From contig DMQP01000091.1 in NCBI GenBank assembly GCA_003455655.1, positions 1 through 12,250 of the forward strand: a DNA stretch of 12,250 bases, in the 5' to 3' direction. Below the pieces are notes generated by a model. It did not search any database, was not told the origin of the DNA, and saw nothing but the letters and a program-made list of their open reading frames with translations. Every line of letters begins with the position of its first letter. Position 1 is the first letter of the stretch. The stretch is from Treponema sp. (lineage in GTDB: Bacteria; Spirochaetota; Spirochaetia; Treponematales; Treponemataceae). Made by a program: the position numbers and the translations under genes. Positions 1 through 7,393 of the stretch are shown here, piece after piece.

Positions 1-285
1 ATAGAACGTTTTGATTCTTTTGCCTCTCAGAAAAAAGACATTGTCTTTACTCGTTTGCATAAAACTTTCCGAACAATGAAAGAAGTAAAGCATACACAAA
101 GAGCATTAGACGGTCACTACTGTGTTTCTCTTGCGGTAAAAAAACGCTATGTTATTCCTCTTGTAAAACAAAAAGATGGAAGCGCCTTGCGTATAAGCGA
201 CTGTAATGGCGAAGCAAAAAAAATAATAAGTGATTTTCTTTCGTATAGCGACAGCCTTTATGGTTGTGTTTGTATAGCACAATAA
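1..285 (+). CDS. 3' end of a protein of unknown function (partial)
   Basis: The reading frame is open from the first base and ends at TAA 283-285, so this is the last 94 residues of a gene that begins outside the window. A TTG at 55 could act as a start but has no Shine-Dalgarno site before it, so I treat the frame as continuing from upstream. The visible part is lysine-rich, has no membrane segment, and ends in a short cysteine-containing tail (YGCVCIAQ). I recognise no family. The 42 bases after its stop hold the promoter of the next gene and no terminator hairpin that I can see. Confidence 0.6.
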   Translation: MERFDSFASQKKDIVFTRLHKTFRTMKEVKHTQRALDGHYCVSLAVKKRYVIPLVKQKDGSALRISDCNGEAKKIISDFLSYSDSLYGCVCIAQ

Positions 286-292
286 TCTGTGG

Positions 293-321
293 TAGACTTT
301 TAGACTTTGCTCCGTTATACT
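293..321 (+). promoter_or_regulatory. Sigma70-type promoter of the TrmH-family gene
   Basis: A -35 box TAGACT (293-298), a 17-base spacer and a -10 box TATACT (316-321) precede the ATG at 328. Only six bases separate the -10 box from the ATG, so the expected transcription start, about 7 bases after the -10, falls on or beside the start codon. The -35 matches the consensus at 4 of 6 positions and the -10 at 5 of 6. Confidence 0.6.
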
Positions 322-327
322 TAGTCT

Positions 328-1122
328 ATGAAGAATACGCAGAAAAATGAACTTGCAGTGTGCGGATTTGCTGCTGTTAAAACGCTAGAAAAAATAAACT
401 GGGAACGCATAACCCGTTTTTACTTTGCTCCAGAAAAAGCATCTCTCTTTGGTGGCCTGTGTCGTAAAATGGCTGCCGCAAAAAAACCTTACAATCAGGT
501 ACGCGACCTTTCAGAACTTGAAAAACTATGTGGCAGTGTGCATCATCAAGGTGTTGTTGCAATGATTGAAATGCCACAAGTTCCGCCACTTAATTCTGAA
601 ATAACTGCACAGTGGGTTGCAGAAAAACAAGATACCATTGTTCTTGACCGTGTAGGAAATGCAAATAATTTAGGTGCAGTAGTTCGCAGTGCCGCTTTTT
701 TCGGTATTCAGAATATTGTTATTCCTCTCGATGAAGCTCAGTCTTCTATAACAACTAGTTCTTATCGAGTAGCAGAAGGTGGTATGGAATTTGTAAAAGT
801 GTATTCCATAAAATCAATTCCTCGTCTGCTTATGGATATGAAAGGTCGCATGGTTAGCATAGGAACTTCTCTTGAAGCAAAAGAAAGCCTTTCTTGCATT
901 GGAACCCTTTGTAAAGACACACCTTCAATCATTGTCTTAGGAAACGAAGAGCATGGAATTAGTCGCGAAGTTCAAGACGCTTGTGATCATTTAGTTATTA
1001 TTCCTTACACAGGTATAAACGCAAATTCTGAAGGTCCTCGAATGGACAGTTTGAATGTTGCTCAAGCATCTGCTGTTGTTATGTATGAATTATCGTCTGC
1101 AAGATCAAGAGGTGTAAAATGA
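328..1122 (+). CDS. TrmH/SpoU-family RNA 2'-O-methyltransferase
   Basis: Cytoplasmic, 264 residues, predicted to methylate a ribose 2'-OH in rRNA or tRNA with S-adenosylmethionine. Residues 1-90 look like the small N-terminal substrate-binding domain seen in RlmB-like members. The SPOUT knot domain follows with all three family motifs: motif 1 NANNLGAVVR (111-120, with the conserved Arg120), motif 2 VLGNEEHGIS (203-212) and motif 3 MDSLNVAQASAV (239-250, Asn243). Motif 3 is reached through a longer than usual loop after IIPYTG (about 231-238). The sequence does not tell which RNA position is modified (RlmB, TrmH or YfiF-like). There is no Shine-Dalgarno sequence before the ATG, and the -10 box ends only six bases before it, so translation is probably leaderless. 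The stop overlaps the next start as ATGA. Confidence 0.88.
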   Translation: MKNTQKNELAVCGFAAVKTLEKINWERITRFYFAPEKASLFGGLCRKMAAAKKPYNQVRDLSELEKLCGSVHHQGVVAMIEMPQVPPLNSEITAQWVAEKQDTIVLDRVGNANNLGAVVRSAAFFGIQNIVIPLDEAQSSITTSSYRVAEGGMEFVKVYSIKSIPRLLMDMKGRMVSIGTSLEAKESLSCIGTLCKDTPSIIVLGNEEHGISREVQDACDHLVIIPYTGINANSEGPRMDSLNVAQASAVVMYELSSARSRGVK

Positions 1123-2021
1123 AATTACTAAAAAAACTAACGGTCCTAGTTCTTCTTTCTTTTGTTATGATTTCACATCTTTTTGCACAAGGTTTGTTTT
1201 CTGTTTCTATTCCAGAGAGAGAACGCTGTCTTACCGAAAGTTCTGATCCTTTTACGCTGGATTTAGTAACCGACATCACTTTGGGAACTCTTTCTGCAGG
1301 AACATTTATTACTTCACTTGTTATAAAAACCACCGCAGATTTTCCTCGTTATAATCCTGCAACCATTTATGACAGAAATACAGTCAACGCTTTTGACCGC
1401 TGGGCAATGAATCCTTACAATTATGCTTTAGACAAAACTGCTGATGTTGGTGTTGCTTTAGGTTTTGCTGCTCCTGTTTTAACATTTGGACTTGAAGCTG
1501 CCTTTGGAAATCTTCCTGTAAAATCACTGCTGGATGTTGGGGTTATGTATGCCGAAGCATTTATGCTTAGCTTTGGTATTCGTTCTTTGTTAAAAATGTC
1601 TGTGTTGCGTCCTCGACCATATATGTATTTCGACAGTAAAGATTCCAAAGGTATTGCAGGAGACGACTGGCAGTTCTCTTGGCCAAGTGGACATTCTTCT
1701 AATGTGTTTATGGCAACAACTTTTTTAAGTTATGTCTTTTGCCAGTATTATCCAAATTCAGCATGGAAAATTCCTGTAGTTGCTTTCGACACACTCCTTG
1801 CAGTGGGAACAGGAGTCTTGCGTCTTTTGAGCGGAAATCACTATCTAACTGATGTGTTAAGCGGAGCTGCTATTGGTGCTGCCTGTGGATTTTTAGTTCC
1901 CTTTGTTCATCATTTAGTTGCAAAGCATAAAGCACAAGCCTCTGCTTCAGCTCCTGTTTCACTTGAAAATGTAGGACTTCTTCCCAACGGTTTTGTGGTA
2001 ACGCTCAGTTTTAAAAAATAA
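1119..2021 (+). CDS. Exported PAP2-family phosphatase
   Basis: A 300-residue membrane protein of the type 2 phosphatidic acid phosphatase family, which removes phosphate from lipid phosphates or pyrophosphates with the active site on the outer face of the inner membrane. Residues 1-24 form a signal peptide or first membrane segment (ending LFAQ). The three-part catalytic signature is complete: K159-x6-R166-P167, P189-S-G-H192, and R235-x5-H241-x3-D245. Several hydrophobic stretches surround it (about 52-70, 108-130, 140-157, 195-210, 217-237, 247-265). The ATG overlaps the methyltransferase stop by four bases, and AGAGGTG (1108-1114) inside the upstream gene supplies a Shine-Dalgarno site, so the two are a coupled operon. 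The substrate (undecaprenyl pyrophosphate, phosphatidylglycerol phosphate, lipid A or other) cannot be told. The stop abuts the stop of the convergent Rrf2 gene with no gap. Confidence 0.87.
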   Translation: MKLLKKLTVLVLLSFVMISHLFAQGLFSVSIPERERCLTESSDPFTLDLVTDITLGTLSAGTFITSLVIKTTADFPRYNPATIYDRNTVNAFDRWAMNPYNYALDKTADVGVALGFAAPVLTFGLEAAFGNLPVKSLLDVGVMYAEAFMLSFGIRSLLKMSVLRPRPYMYFDSKDSKGIAGDDWQFSWPSGHSSNVFMATTFLSYVFCQYYPNSAWKIPVVAFDTLLAVGTGVLRLLSGNHYLTDVLSGAAIGAACGFLVPFVHHLVAKHKAQASASAPVSLENVGLLPNGFVVTLSFKK

Positions 2022-2459
2022 CTAAATGCACCAGTCTCCGTTTTGCTGGGTGAATGAAGTTTTAACTAAATCTTCCAGCGTCTTTGAATCGAGATAGTTG
2101 TTTATCAAATTATTGAACTCTGACCAAAAGGCAAGTGTTTCGCAGTCTTTTGCGCGAGGACATTGGTTAGGTGTATTTTCAAGACAAGCAACGGGGGCTA
2201 AGTTTCCTTCTGTTACGCGCAGAATTTCACCAACAGTATATTTGTCTGGAGAACGAGCAAGTTTGTATCCTCCTTGAGGACCACGAACACTTTGCAATAA
2301 GCCAAACTTGCTGAGTAAGGAAGTAATCTGTTCGAGGTATTTTACACTTACTCCCTGGCGTTCGGAAATGTCTTTAAGAGAAATGTACTCACTGTTGTTG
2401 TGCTGGGCCAAGTCAATCATAAATCGAAGTGCATAACGGCCACGTGTTGAAATTTTCAT
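2022..2459 (-). CDS. Rrf2-family transcriptional regulator, possibly Fe-S binding
   Basis: A 145-residue DNA-binding protein of the Rrf2/IscR family. The typical start MKISTRGRYALR is followed by a winged helix-turn-helix (about residues 27-69, including VSVKYLEQ and the wing RGPQGGYKLAR). Cysteines at 92, 100 and 106 sit where IscR carries its 2Fe-2S ligands, here spaced C-x7-C-x5-C; a fourth Cys is at 144. This suggests an iron-sulphur or redox/nitrosative stress sensor, but the ligand is inference and no isc/suf genes are in the window to confirm an IscR role. It has its own promoter facing away from the GerMN gene and a weak AGGA site (2470-2473 on the complement) ten bases before the ATG. 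Nearby targets could be itself and the divergent GerMN operon. It ends directly against the PAP2 gene. Confidence 0.9.
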   Translation of the reverse strand: MKISTRGRYALRFMIDLAQHNNSEYISLKDISERQGVSVKYLEQITSLLSKFGLLQSVRGPQGGYKLARSPDKYTVGEILRVTEGNLAPVACLENTPNQCPRAKDCETLAFWSEFNNLINNYLDSKTLEDLVKTSFTQQNGDWCI

Positions 2460-2477
2460 AAGTCTTAATTCCTACTT

Positions 2478-2501
2478 AAATACTAGTATAACAGTGTATT
2501 T
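2478..2501. promoter_or_regulatory. Possible autoregulatory operator over the Rrf2 -10 box
   Basis: A perfect 10-bp palindrome ATACTAGTAT (2480-2489) overlaps the -10 box of the Rrf2-family gene. A wider inverted repeat, AAATAC (2478-2483) and GTATTT (2496-2501) with 12 bases between, covers the same place. Rrf2 regulators often repress their own promoters through such dyads, so this is a candidate site. The A/T-rich content makes short palindromes likely by chance. Confidence 0.3.
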
Positions 2502-2513
2502 TAGATTTGTCTA
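2485..2513 (-). promoter_or_regulatory. Promoter of the Rrf2-family gene
   Basis: On the minus strand, -35 TAGACA (2513-2508), 17-base spacer, -10 TATACT (2490-2485). The expected transcription start near 2478 gives a leader of about 20 bases before the ATG at 2459. Both boxes match the consensus at 5 of 6 positions. Confidence 0.65.
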
Positions 2514-2533
2514 CCAAGAAAGCCTTTCTCTTG

Positions 2534-2562
2534 TTGAACAGAAAAGTTTTTTTTCGTATACT
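2534..2562 (+). promoter_or_regulatory. Promoter of the GerMN gene
   Basis: -35 TTGAAC (2534-2539), 17-base spacer, -10 TATACT (2557-2562). The ATG at 2569 is six bases after the -10 box, the same distance as in front of the TrmH-family gene, so the predicted mRNA starts at or next to the start codon. Confidence 0.68.
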
Positions 2563-2568
2563 TTAACT

Positions 2569-3417
2569 ATGGCTCAACAAAAAAAACGTTCAGGAAAAAA
2601 ACAACAGAAAAGTGGTCTTGCACTTGCCTTGTGGGCACTTGCCGCTCTTATTCTCTTAGTTATTTTCTTTGTTAATCAGAAAAAAATAATCAGCAATTTA
2701 AAATCAACAGACTTCTTTGATCAGGTATTCGGAAAAACTCCTGCCTTTGTGGAAAATTCAGAACCAGCACCTACAGTCGACACAGAAATAGATAAAAACG
2801 ATGTTCAGCCTGAATCTTCTGTAGTGTCTATTGCAGTGAATCCAACTTCGCAAAGTAATTCTGTTACTGCACAAAATGCTGCTGCTCGTGAACAAGAAGC
2901 TCAAGCAACAGAAGTAAAAAATGGTAAACAAGAAACACAAACGCTTACGCCTCCGCAGACAGTAACGCAAACTCCACAAACAAGTACTATTGGGCAAACT
3001 ATGAATGTTCGCCTTTTCTTTATGGAAATAGAAAGTGATGGTTCTGTTGCTCGCCATGAAGTTACTCGTACTATGCGAAAGTCTGACAGTCCTTTAGTAG
3101 ACACACTGAATGCACTTATTGCAGGCCCCACTGACAGTGAAGAAGATGCGGGTTGTCGTTCTCTTATTTCTTCGGGAACAAAACTCATCGGCGCTTCGGT
3201 AAAAGAGGGTGTTGCAACTTTAAACTTTAGTAGCGAATTTGAATTTAATCAGTTTGGAGTTGAAGGAACTCGTGGCCAATTACAGCAGATTGTTTATACA
3301 GCTACAGCCTTCCCAACAGTAGAAAGTGTTCAGTTTTTAATTGATGGAGAAAAGCGTGAATATTTAGGAAGCGAAGGTGTCTGGGTAGGCACTCCGCTTA
3401 ATCGCAGAAGCTTCTAG
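2569..3417 (+). CDS. Membrane-anchored GerMN-domain protein
   Basis: A 282-residue protein with a lysine/glutamine-rich cytoplasmic tail (1-15), one membrane helix (about 16-36, LALALWALAALILLVIFF), a low-complexity Q/T/S/P linker (about 60-145) and a C-terminal GerMN domain (about 146-265: MNVRLFFMEIESDG, LNALIAGPTDSEE, ATLNFSSEF, QQIVYTATAFPTVESVQFLIDG). GerMN domains were named from spore germination protein GerM but are widespread in envelope proteins of non-sporulators; the role here is unknown, probably outside the inner membrane. I start at ATG 2569, not at the in-frame ATG 2494, because 2494 lies upstream of the promoter and would place its -35 and -10 inside the coding region. There is no Shine-Dalgarno site. 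The next gene starts 21 bases after the stop, so the two form an operon. Confidence 0.85.
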   Translation: MAQQKKRSGKKQQKSGLALALWALAALILLVIFFVNQKKIISNLKSTDFFDQVFGKTPAFVENSEPAPTVDTEIDKNDVQPESSVVSIAVNPTSQSNSVTAQNAAAREQEAQATEVKNGKQETQTLTPPQTVTQTPQTSTIGQTMNVRLFFMEIESDGSVARHEVTRTMRKSDSPLVDTLNALIAGPTDSEEDAGCRSLISSGTKLIGASVKEGVATLNFSSEFEFNQFGVEGTRGQLQQIVYTATAFPTVESVQFLIDGEKREYLGSEGVWVGTPLNRRSF

Positions 3418-3438
3418 ATGTAATAATCGGAGGTGTTT

Positions 3439-4425
3439 ATGTTTCAAAAAGTGGGGGCAATCTTTTTTGTCCTGTGTCTTGCTTGTTCAAGTCTTTTTGC
3501 TTCTCAGTCAAATGTTGCTTTGTCTGATGTTAATGCCTTGTGGGATGAATTCTTTCTTAACGGAAAAGCAGAAACCTTTGACCAAATACTTTCTTATGTC
3601 GACACCGAAGATGAACTTACGATTGAAGTAAACAAACAATTTGAAACCTTTGCAGAAGATGTAACGCTTGCTAACATACTCATTGGTTGGGGTTATACTA
3701 AAACAGAAGAAGCCTTTGTTTTTTCTGGTGATGCAGAACTGGTTGCAGGATTTTTGTATCAGGATGCATTAACGCAAGAAGATGCTAACCTCATTTATTC
3801 ACATTTAACCCCAGAACTTAAAAATAAGGCAATTGTAAAAACGCAAGTCTTTTGGCGCATCGTAAGCACTGCACAACAGAGACAACCTGTTTTGTTGCAA
3901 CTTCAGAAACGGCTGCCTCTTATGCACGCACCAATTCAAAAAGAGTTTTGTTCGGCATTACAAATAAAAGAAGTTCTTACGCCCGTTATTTCACAAAACG
4001 GCTTTGCAGATTTTACTTCTTCTGGTTTACAGGTAAACATTATTTTAGTTGATAATCTTGCAGCAAGTGTTGAACAGTGGTTTTCTTTGGCAGAAGAAGA
4101 AACTCCACATTTTTATCCTGTTACAAAAGTAAGTCAAAATGACATTGCACCTTTTATAGTCTTTTCAATTAACAAGGACTGTCAGATTCCGCTGTATTAC
4201 GATTTTGAATTATTAGCTTCCGATGGAAAAACAGTTTTGAATTCTTACTGTAATCTTTTGTTTGCACAAACACGGCCACCTAAAGCATCGGTTTTGTACA
4301 CGGTAGAGCAGGCGGCGGGTATGCGTTTTGAAGAAACCGATGAAAAGGGTTTGTACTACTTCCGCATAACCGTCTACTCTGATTCTGCAGTACAGGGAGT
4401 TGCACTGCTTTCGTTTACTTACTGA
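3439..4425 (+). CDS. Exported protein of unknown function
   Basis: 328 residues. Residues 1-22 are a signal peptide (MFQKVGAIFFVLCLACSSLFAS), with likely signal peptidase I cleavage after LFA or FAS. A Cys at 16 after LCLA could be read as a relaxed spirochaete lipobox, but the classical -3 residue is missing. The mature part has an acidic, mainly helical N-terminal half (to about 180) and a more beta-like C-terminal half with patterns such as IAPFIVFSINKDCQIPLYYDFEL. I recognise no family or catalytic motif. The start is fixed by GGAGG (3429-3433), five bases before ATG 3439; a GTG at 3433 lies within that site. It is probably transcribed with the GerMN gene, which suggests a shared envelope role. 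Its 3' end overlaps the convergent gene by seven bases. Confidence 0.75.
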   Translation: MFQKVGAIFFVLCLACSSLFASQSNVALSDVNALWDEFFLNGKAETFDQILSYVDTEDELTIEVNKQFETFAEDVTLANILIGWGYTKTEEAFVFSGDAELVAGFLYQDALTQEDANLIYSHLTPELKNKAIVKTQVFWRIVSTAQQRQPVLLQLQKRLPLMHAPIQKEFCSALQIKEVLTPVISQNGFADFTSSGLQVNIILVDNLAASVEQWFSLAEEETPHFYPVTKVSQNDIAPFIVFSINKDCQIPLYYDFELLASDGKTVLNSYCNLLFAQTRPPKASVLYTVEQAAGMRFEETDEKGLYYFRITVYSDSAVQGVALLSFTY

Positions 4426-5480
4426 ATCTGATATGAATCTAAGATAGCTGTAAAGTACTGTTTGTTTGCCTGATAGATTCCGTCAAATACGGTCAGCTTT
4501 AAGTAAGTGTAAGAACCATCTTCTTTCTTTGTTAAAATGTTAAAGTCCCGGGTTACATTTCCTGTTGCAGGTTCGTAGTGCAGGGCAACAATGGTAACCC
4601 TTGCTCCATTTATTTCCATGCGTGTTTGCGGTAAAACAGAGAAAGAACCATTTGTTCCCTGGCACAGTTTGCGACACAAGTAAGTTTCGTACTGAGCCCG
4701 ATTCATAGGAGCTTCTGCAATTTCGTTAAGAGAAAGCAGCGCTTCGTTTCCGCGGAACCATAAGTTTTCAAGCGATGTCTCCCACGATTCATCAAGAGTA
4801 ACTGTTTGACTTCCAAAAGAAACCGTTACTGCCTGTGTTTTTTTTGTGCTAAAAGTTCGAGCATTATCTTTGGGTAAACCTTCAACACCTTTGAATGAAG
4901 GAAAACTATTGTCTGAACCCGACGAAACCATTCCTGTAGAAAGCATTTTAAACAGCACTGTTCCATCGGTAGCACGAATAGATTCAATGTTAAAAATAGG
5001 TGCAATGTTGCTGTATGTAATTTGCACACTTCCACCAAACTGAGCAAAGTCTTCTGTTGTGGTAACTTTAGAAAGACCGGTTACGCTTACTTTCTGTCTG
5101 CGAGCAGTAAACTCATAGAACAAATCATGTAAGTAATTGATAATATCTTTATCGCTTTCTTCTGTTTCACCCATTATTTTTTCGCCTTTAAGACTAAGAT
5201 GTGGTGCTTCTGGATCAATTAAAAAGTAAAGGGTAATGTCTTTTTCAAACAACTTCTTCGTTGCATCAAGCGGTGCATAGTAACGAATGGCATAGGTTGA
5301 ATCGTTGTAGTACATAAAACCAATGTACGAAGTTCGTTCAAACGAATAGTCGCTGTAGTAAATAAATTCGCCTGATTCATCGGGAATATAAGCATCTACT
5401 CCAGGAAGTGCCTGTGCTGCTGTCATGCACAAAAGTGCTGTAATAAGACCAAGTATAAATTTTGTTTTGTTCAGCTTCAT
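4419..5480 (-). CDS. Exported protein of unknown function, downstream of proS
   Basis: 353 residues with a clear signal peptide (residues 1-24, basic MKLNKTK, hydrophobic core, AQA cleavage site), so periplasmic or surface-exposed. The mature protein is rich in Tyr, Thr and Ser, with beta-like segments (FIYYSDYSFERTSYIGFMYY, ITLYFLIDPEAPHLSLKGEK, ARVTIVALHYEPATGNVTRD, YTYLKLTVFDG). I recognise no family. The start is ATG 5480, chosen because AGAGGA lies six bases upstream on the complement and the signal peptide begins there; an upstream TTG at 5537 would overlap proS and add an unlikely N-terminus. Only 46 bases separate it from the proS stop and I see no convincing promoter there (a lone TATAAG without a good -35), so it is probably co-transcribed with proS. 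Confidence 0.78.
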   Translation of the reverse strand: MKLNKTKFILGLITALLCMTAAQALPGVDAYIPDESGEFIYYSDYSFERTSYIGFMYYNDSTYAIRYYAPLDATKKLFEKDITLYFLIDPEAPHLSLKGEKIMGETEESDKDIINYLHDLFYEFTARRQKVSVTGLSKVTTTEDFAQFGGSVQITYSNIAPIFNIESIRATDGTVLFKMLSTGMVSSGSDNSFPSFKGVEGLPKDNARTFSTKKTQAVTVSFGSQTVTLDESWETSLENLWFRGNEALLSLNEIAEAPMNRAQYETYLCRKLCQGTNGSFSVLPQTRMEINGARVTIVALHYEPATGNVTRDFNILTKKEDGSYTYLKLTVFDGIYQANKQYFTAILDSYQIQ

Positions 5481-5526
5481 AATAAATCCTCTTATAGAAA
5501 AACAGCGTATGAATAAAAGCGTTACA

Positions 5527-7341
5527 TTATTCTGCATTCAGTTGAGCAAGTGCATCTTTTACGGTTTTAGTAACCGCAGCTGCTGCTTGTTCAAGAGGAA
5601 TAAGATTTGCTTCTGCTTCATTTCGCATTTTAACTTCAACATTGGGAAGATTTTTTTCGCCAACGGTAATGCGAATCGGGAAGCCCAGTAAGTCCATGTC
5701 GTTAAACTTAACACCAGGGCGTTCATCTCTGTCGTCAAGAAGCACTTCAATTCCTGCTGCAGTAAGTTCATTGTATAATTTGTCTGCTGCCTCTTTCATT
5801 GCTCCTGCATACTTAATGGGAACAATTGCAACTTGGAAGGGAGCGACACTCATAGGCCATATAATTCCCTTGTCGTCGTGGTAGGCTTCAACAATACTTG
5901 CAAGTACACGGTCAACACCAATTCCATAACAACCCATAGTTGGAACACTTGCTTTTCCGTTTACATCAAGGTAAGTAACGCCCATGCTTTCGGTGTATTT
6001 TTTTCCTAACTTAAAGATGTGTCCCAGTTCGTTGCCCTTAGTGCTGTAGAATGTTCCGCCACAGCAAGGACATTTGTCTCCAGGTACAACAGTTCTTACA
6101 TCGGTGTTTATGTAAGCGGTATAGTCACGACCAGGTTCAACATGTTTAATGTGGTAACCTTCTTTTCCGCTTCCTGCAATAGCATCGTGCATGTCGTTAA
6201 CACTCAAGTCTTGCAGAATAGGACACTTAACCGTAACAGGACCAACAAATCCGTGGGGAGCTCCCGCAATAGCAAGAATCTCTTGGTCATCGGCAAGACA
6301 AACTTCGCTAGCTTTAAGTGCACCAGCAAGTTTTGCTTCGTTTACATCAAGGTCTGCACGAATAAGAACACATACATACGAAACAGGATAGAAAGTTAAG
6401 TTGCCTTCTGTTTTCTTTTCTAACTTTTCACAGAAAGGAGCTTTGCTTAAATCGAGAGTGCTATTTATGACCCGATACACTAAAGCTTTGATGAACATCT
6501 TTGGTGTGCATTTGAAAAAACTTTCCATATCCGCAATGCTAAATACATTGGGAGTTGCAACTTCTTCAATTGCAAGTTCTGTTTTTTTCTGGGGATTCCC
6601 ATCGTTATCAACAGCGACATCGCTTTTGCAAGAAGCTTTTTCTACATTTGCAGCGTAGTCACAGTCAGGGCAAATAATGAGTGTGTCATCACCAACTTCA
6701 CTTTCTACCATGAACTCTTCGCTACCACTTCCACCCATAGCGCCAGTGTCTGCCTTTACAGGAATAACTTTAAGTCCTAAGCGTTTGAAAATGCGCAAGT
6801 AAGCTTTTGCATAAGCCTGGTATGTTTCGTCTAGAGAGGCATCATCGGCATTCATTGAATAACCGTCAGCCATGTTAAACTCGCGACCACGCATAACACC
6901 GTAACGAGGACGAATTTCGTCACGATACTTTGTGTTTATCTGATACATATTGATGGGTAACTGTTTGTAACTGGTAAGACCAGCACGCACAATAGCAGTG
7001 TAGGCTTCTTCGGCAGTAGGGCTTACCACCATGTCTTGTTCTCCACGGTTTTTTGCCTTAAGCATCTGAGGACCCATAGTGTCCCAACGACCGCTTTCTT
7101 TCCAAATATCTCCCGGAACAATAACCGTTGGTCTAAATTCTACAGCGCCAGAACGGTTCCATTCCTCACGGATAGTATCTTCTACTTTTTGATATGCTTT
7201 AAGACCTAGAGGCATATAGGTATACAGTCCGTTTCCTAACTTACGGATTAAATCTGCGCGCATCATAAGTTGATGGCTTGCAATAATGGCTTCAGCGGGT
7301 GCTTCCCGCAATGTTCTGAAAGGAAGTTGTGATGTTTTCAT
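5527..7341 (-). CDS. proS: Prolyl-tRNA synthetase (ProRS, bacterial type)
   Basis: Class IIa aminoacyl-tRNA synthetase, 604 residues, charging tRNA-Pro in the cytoplasm. In order: motif 1 region (about 47-94, FRPTVIVPGDIW); TAEEA loop (109-113); motif 2 TKYRDEIRPRYGVMRGREF (137-155); an inserted editing domain of the long bacterial type (about 225-405, with GAPHGFVGP 360-368), which normally clears Ala-tRNA-Pro; motif 3 GIGVDR (473-478); and an anticodon-binding domain (about 500-604). Cysteine pairs C224-PD-C227 and C424-P-C426-C427 border the insert; similar cysteines occur in other bacterial ProRS. All regions look intact. The ATG at 7341 has no Shine-Dalgarno sequence and lies nine bases after the -10 box. 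A tRNA-Pro gene is transcribed divergently from the adjacent promoter. Confidence 0.97.
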   Translation of the reverse strand: MKTSQLPFRTLREAPAEAIIASHQLMMRADLIRKLGNGLYTYMPLGLKAYQKVEDTIREEWNRSGAVEFRPTVIVPGDIWKESGRWDTMGPQMLKAKNRGEQDMVVSPTAEEAYTAIVRAGLTSYKQLPINMYQINTKYRDEIRPRYGVMRGREFNMADGYSMNADDASLDETYQAYAKAYLRIFKRLGLKVIPVKADTGAMGGSGSEEFMVESEVGDDTLIICPDCDYAANVEKASCKSDVAVDNDGNPQKKTELAIEEVATPNVFSIADMESFFKCTPKMFIKALVYRVINSTLDLSKAPFCEKLEKKTEGNLTFYPVSYVCVLIRADLDVNEAKLAGALKASEVCLADDQEILAIAGAPHGFVGPVTVKCPILQDLSVNDMHDAIAGSGKEGYHIKHVEPGRDYTAYINTDVRTVVPGDKCPCCGGTFYSTKGNELGHIFKLGKKYTESMGVTYLDVNGKASVPTMGCYGIGVDRVLASIVEAYHDDKGIIWPMSVAPFQVAIVPIKYAGAMKEAADKLYNELTAAGIEVLLDDRDERPGVKFNDMDLLGFPIRITVGEKNLPNVEVKMRNEAEANLIPLEQAAAAVTKTVKDALAQLNAE

Positions 7342-7349
7342 GGTGAAGT

Positions 7350-7378
7350 ATTATATAGAAAATAAGAGCCTTGGGCAA
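7350..7378 (-). promoter_or_regulatory. Promoter of proS
   Basis: On the minus strand, -35 TTGCCC (7378-7373), 17-base spacer and a perfect -10 TATAAT (7355-7350). Eight bases (ACTTCACC) lie between the -10 box and the ATG, so the transcript should have a leader of about 0-2 bases. Confidence 0.72.
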
Positions 7379-7393
7379 GTTTTCCAACCTTAC

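Noticed and set aside
2494..2568. A longer N-terminus for the GerMN protein from ATG 2494
   Set aside because: It would place the TTGAAC/TATACT promoter inside the coding region and adds residues that do not fit the membrane-anchor start. The ATG at 2569 gives a basic tail followed directly by a membrane helix.
3478..3489. A lipobox (LCLAC) in the exported protein that follows the GerMN gene
   Set aside because: The -3 residue is Cys, not the usual aliphatic residue, and a signal peptidase I site (LFAS) follows. Lipidation is possible but not supported enough to call.
5481..5537. A longer start (TTG 5537) for the exported protein downstream of proS
   Set aside because: It would overlap the proS end and put extra residues before an otherwise clean signal peptide. 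ATG 5480 has AGAGGA at the right distance.
6019..6399. A 126-codon frame on the plus strand within proS
   Set aside because: It is antisense to well-conserved ProRS motifs, lacks a ribosome site and has a composition that mirrors the proS codons.
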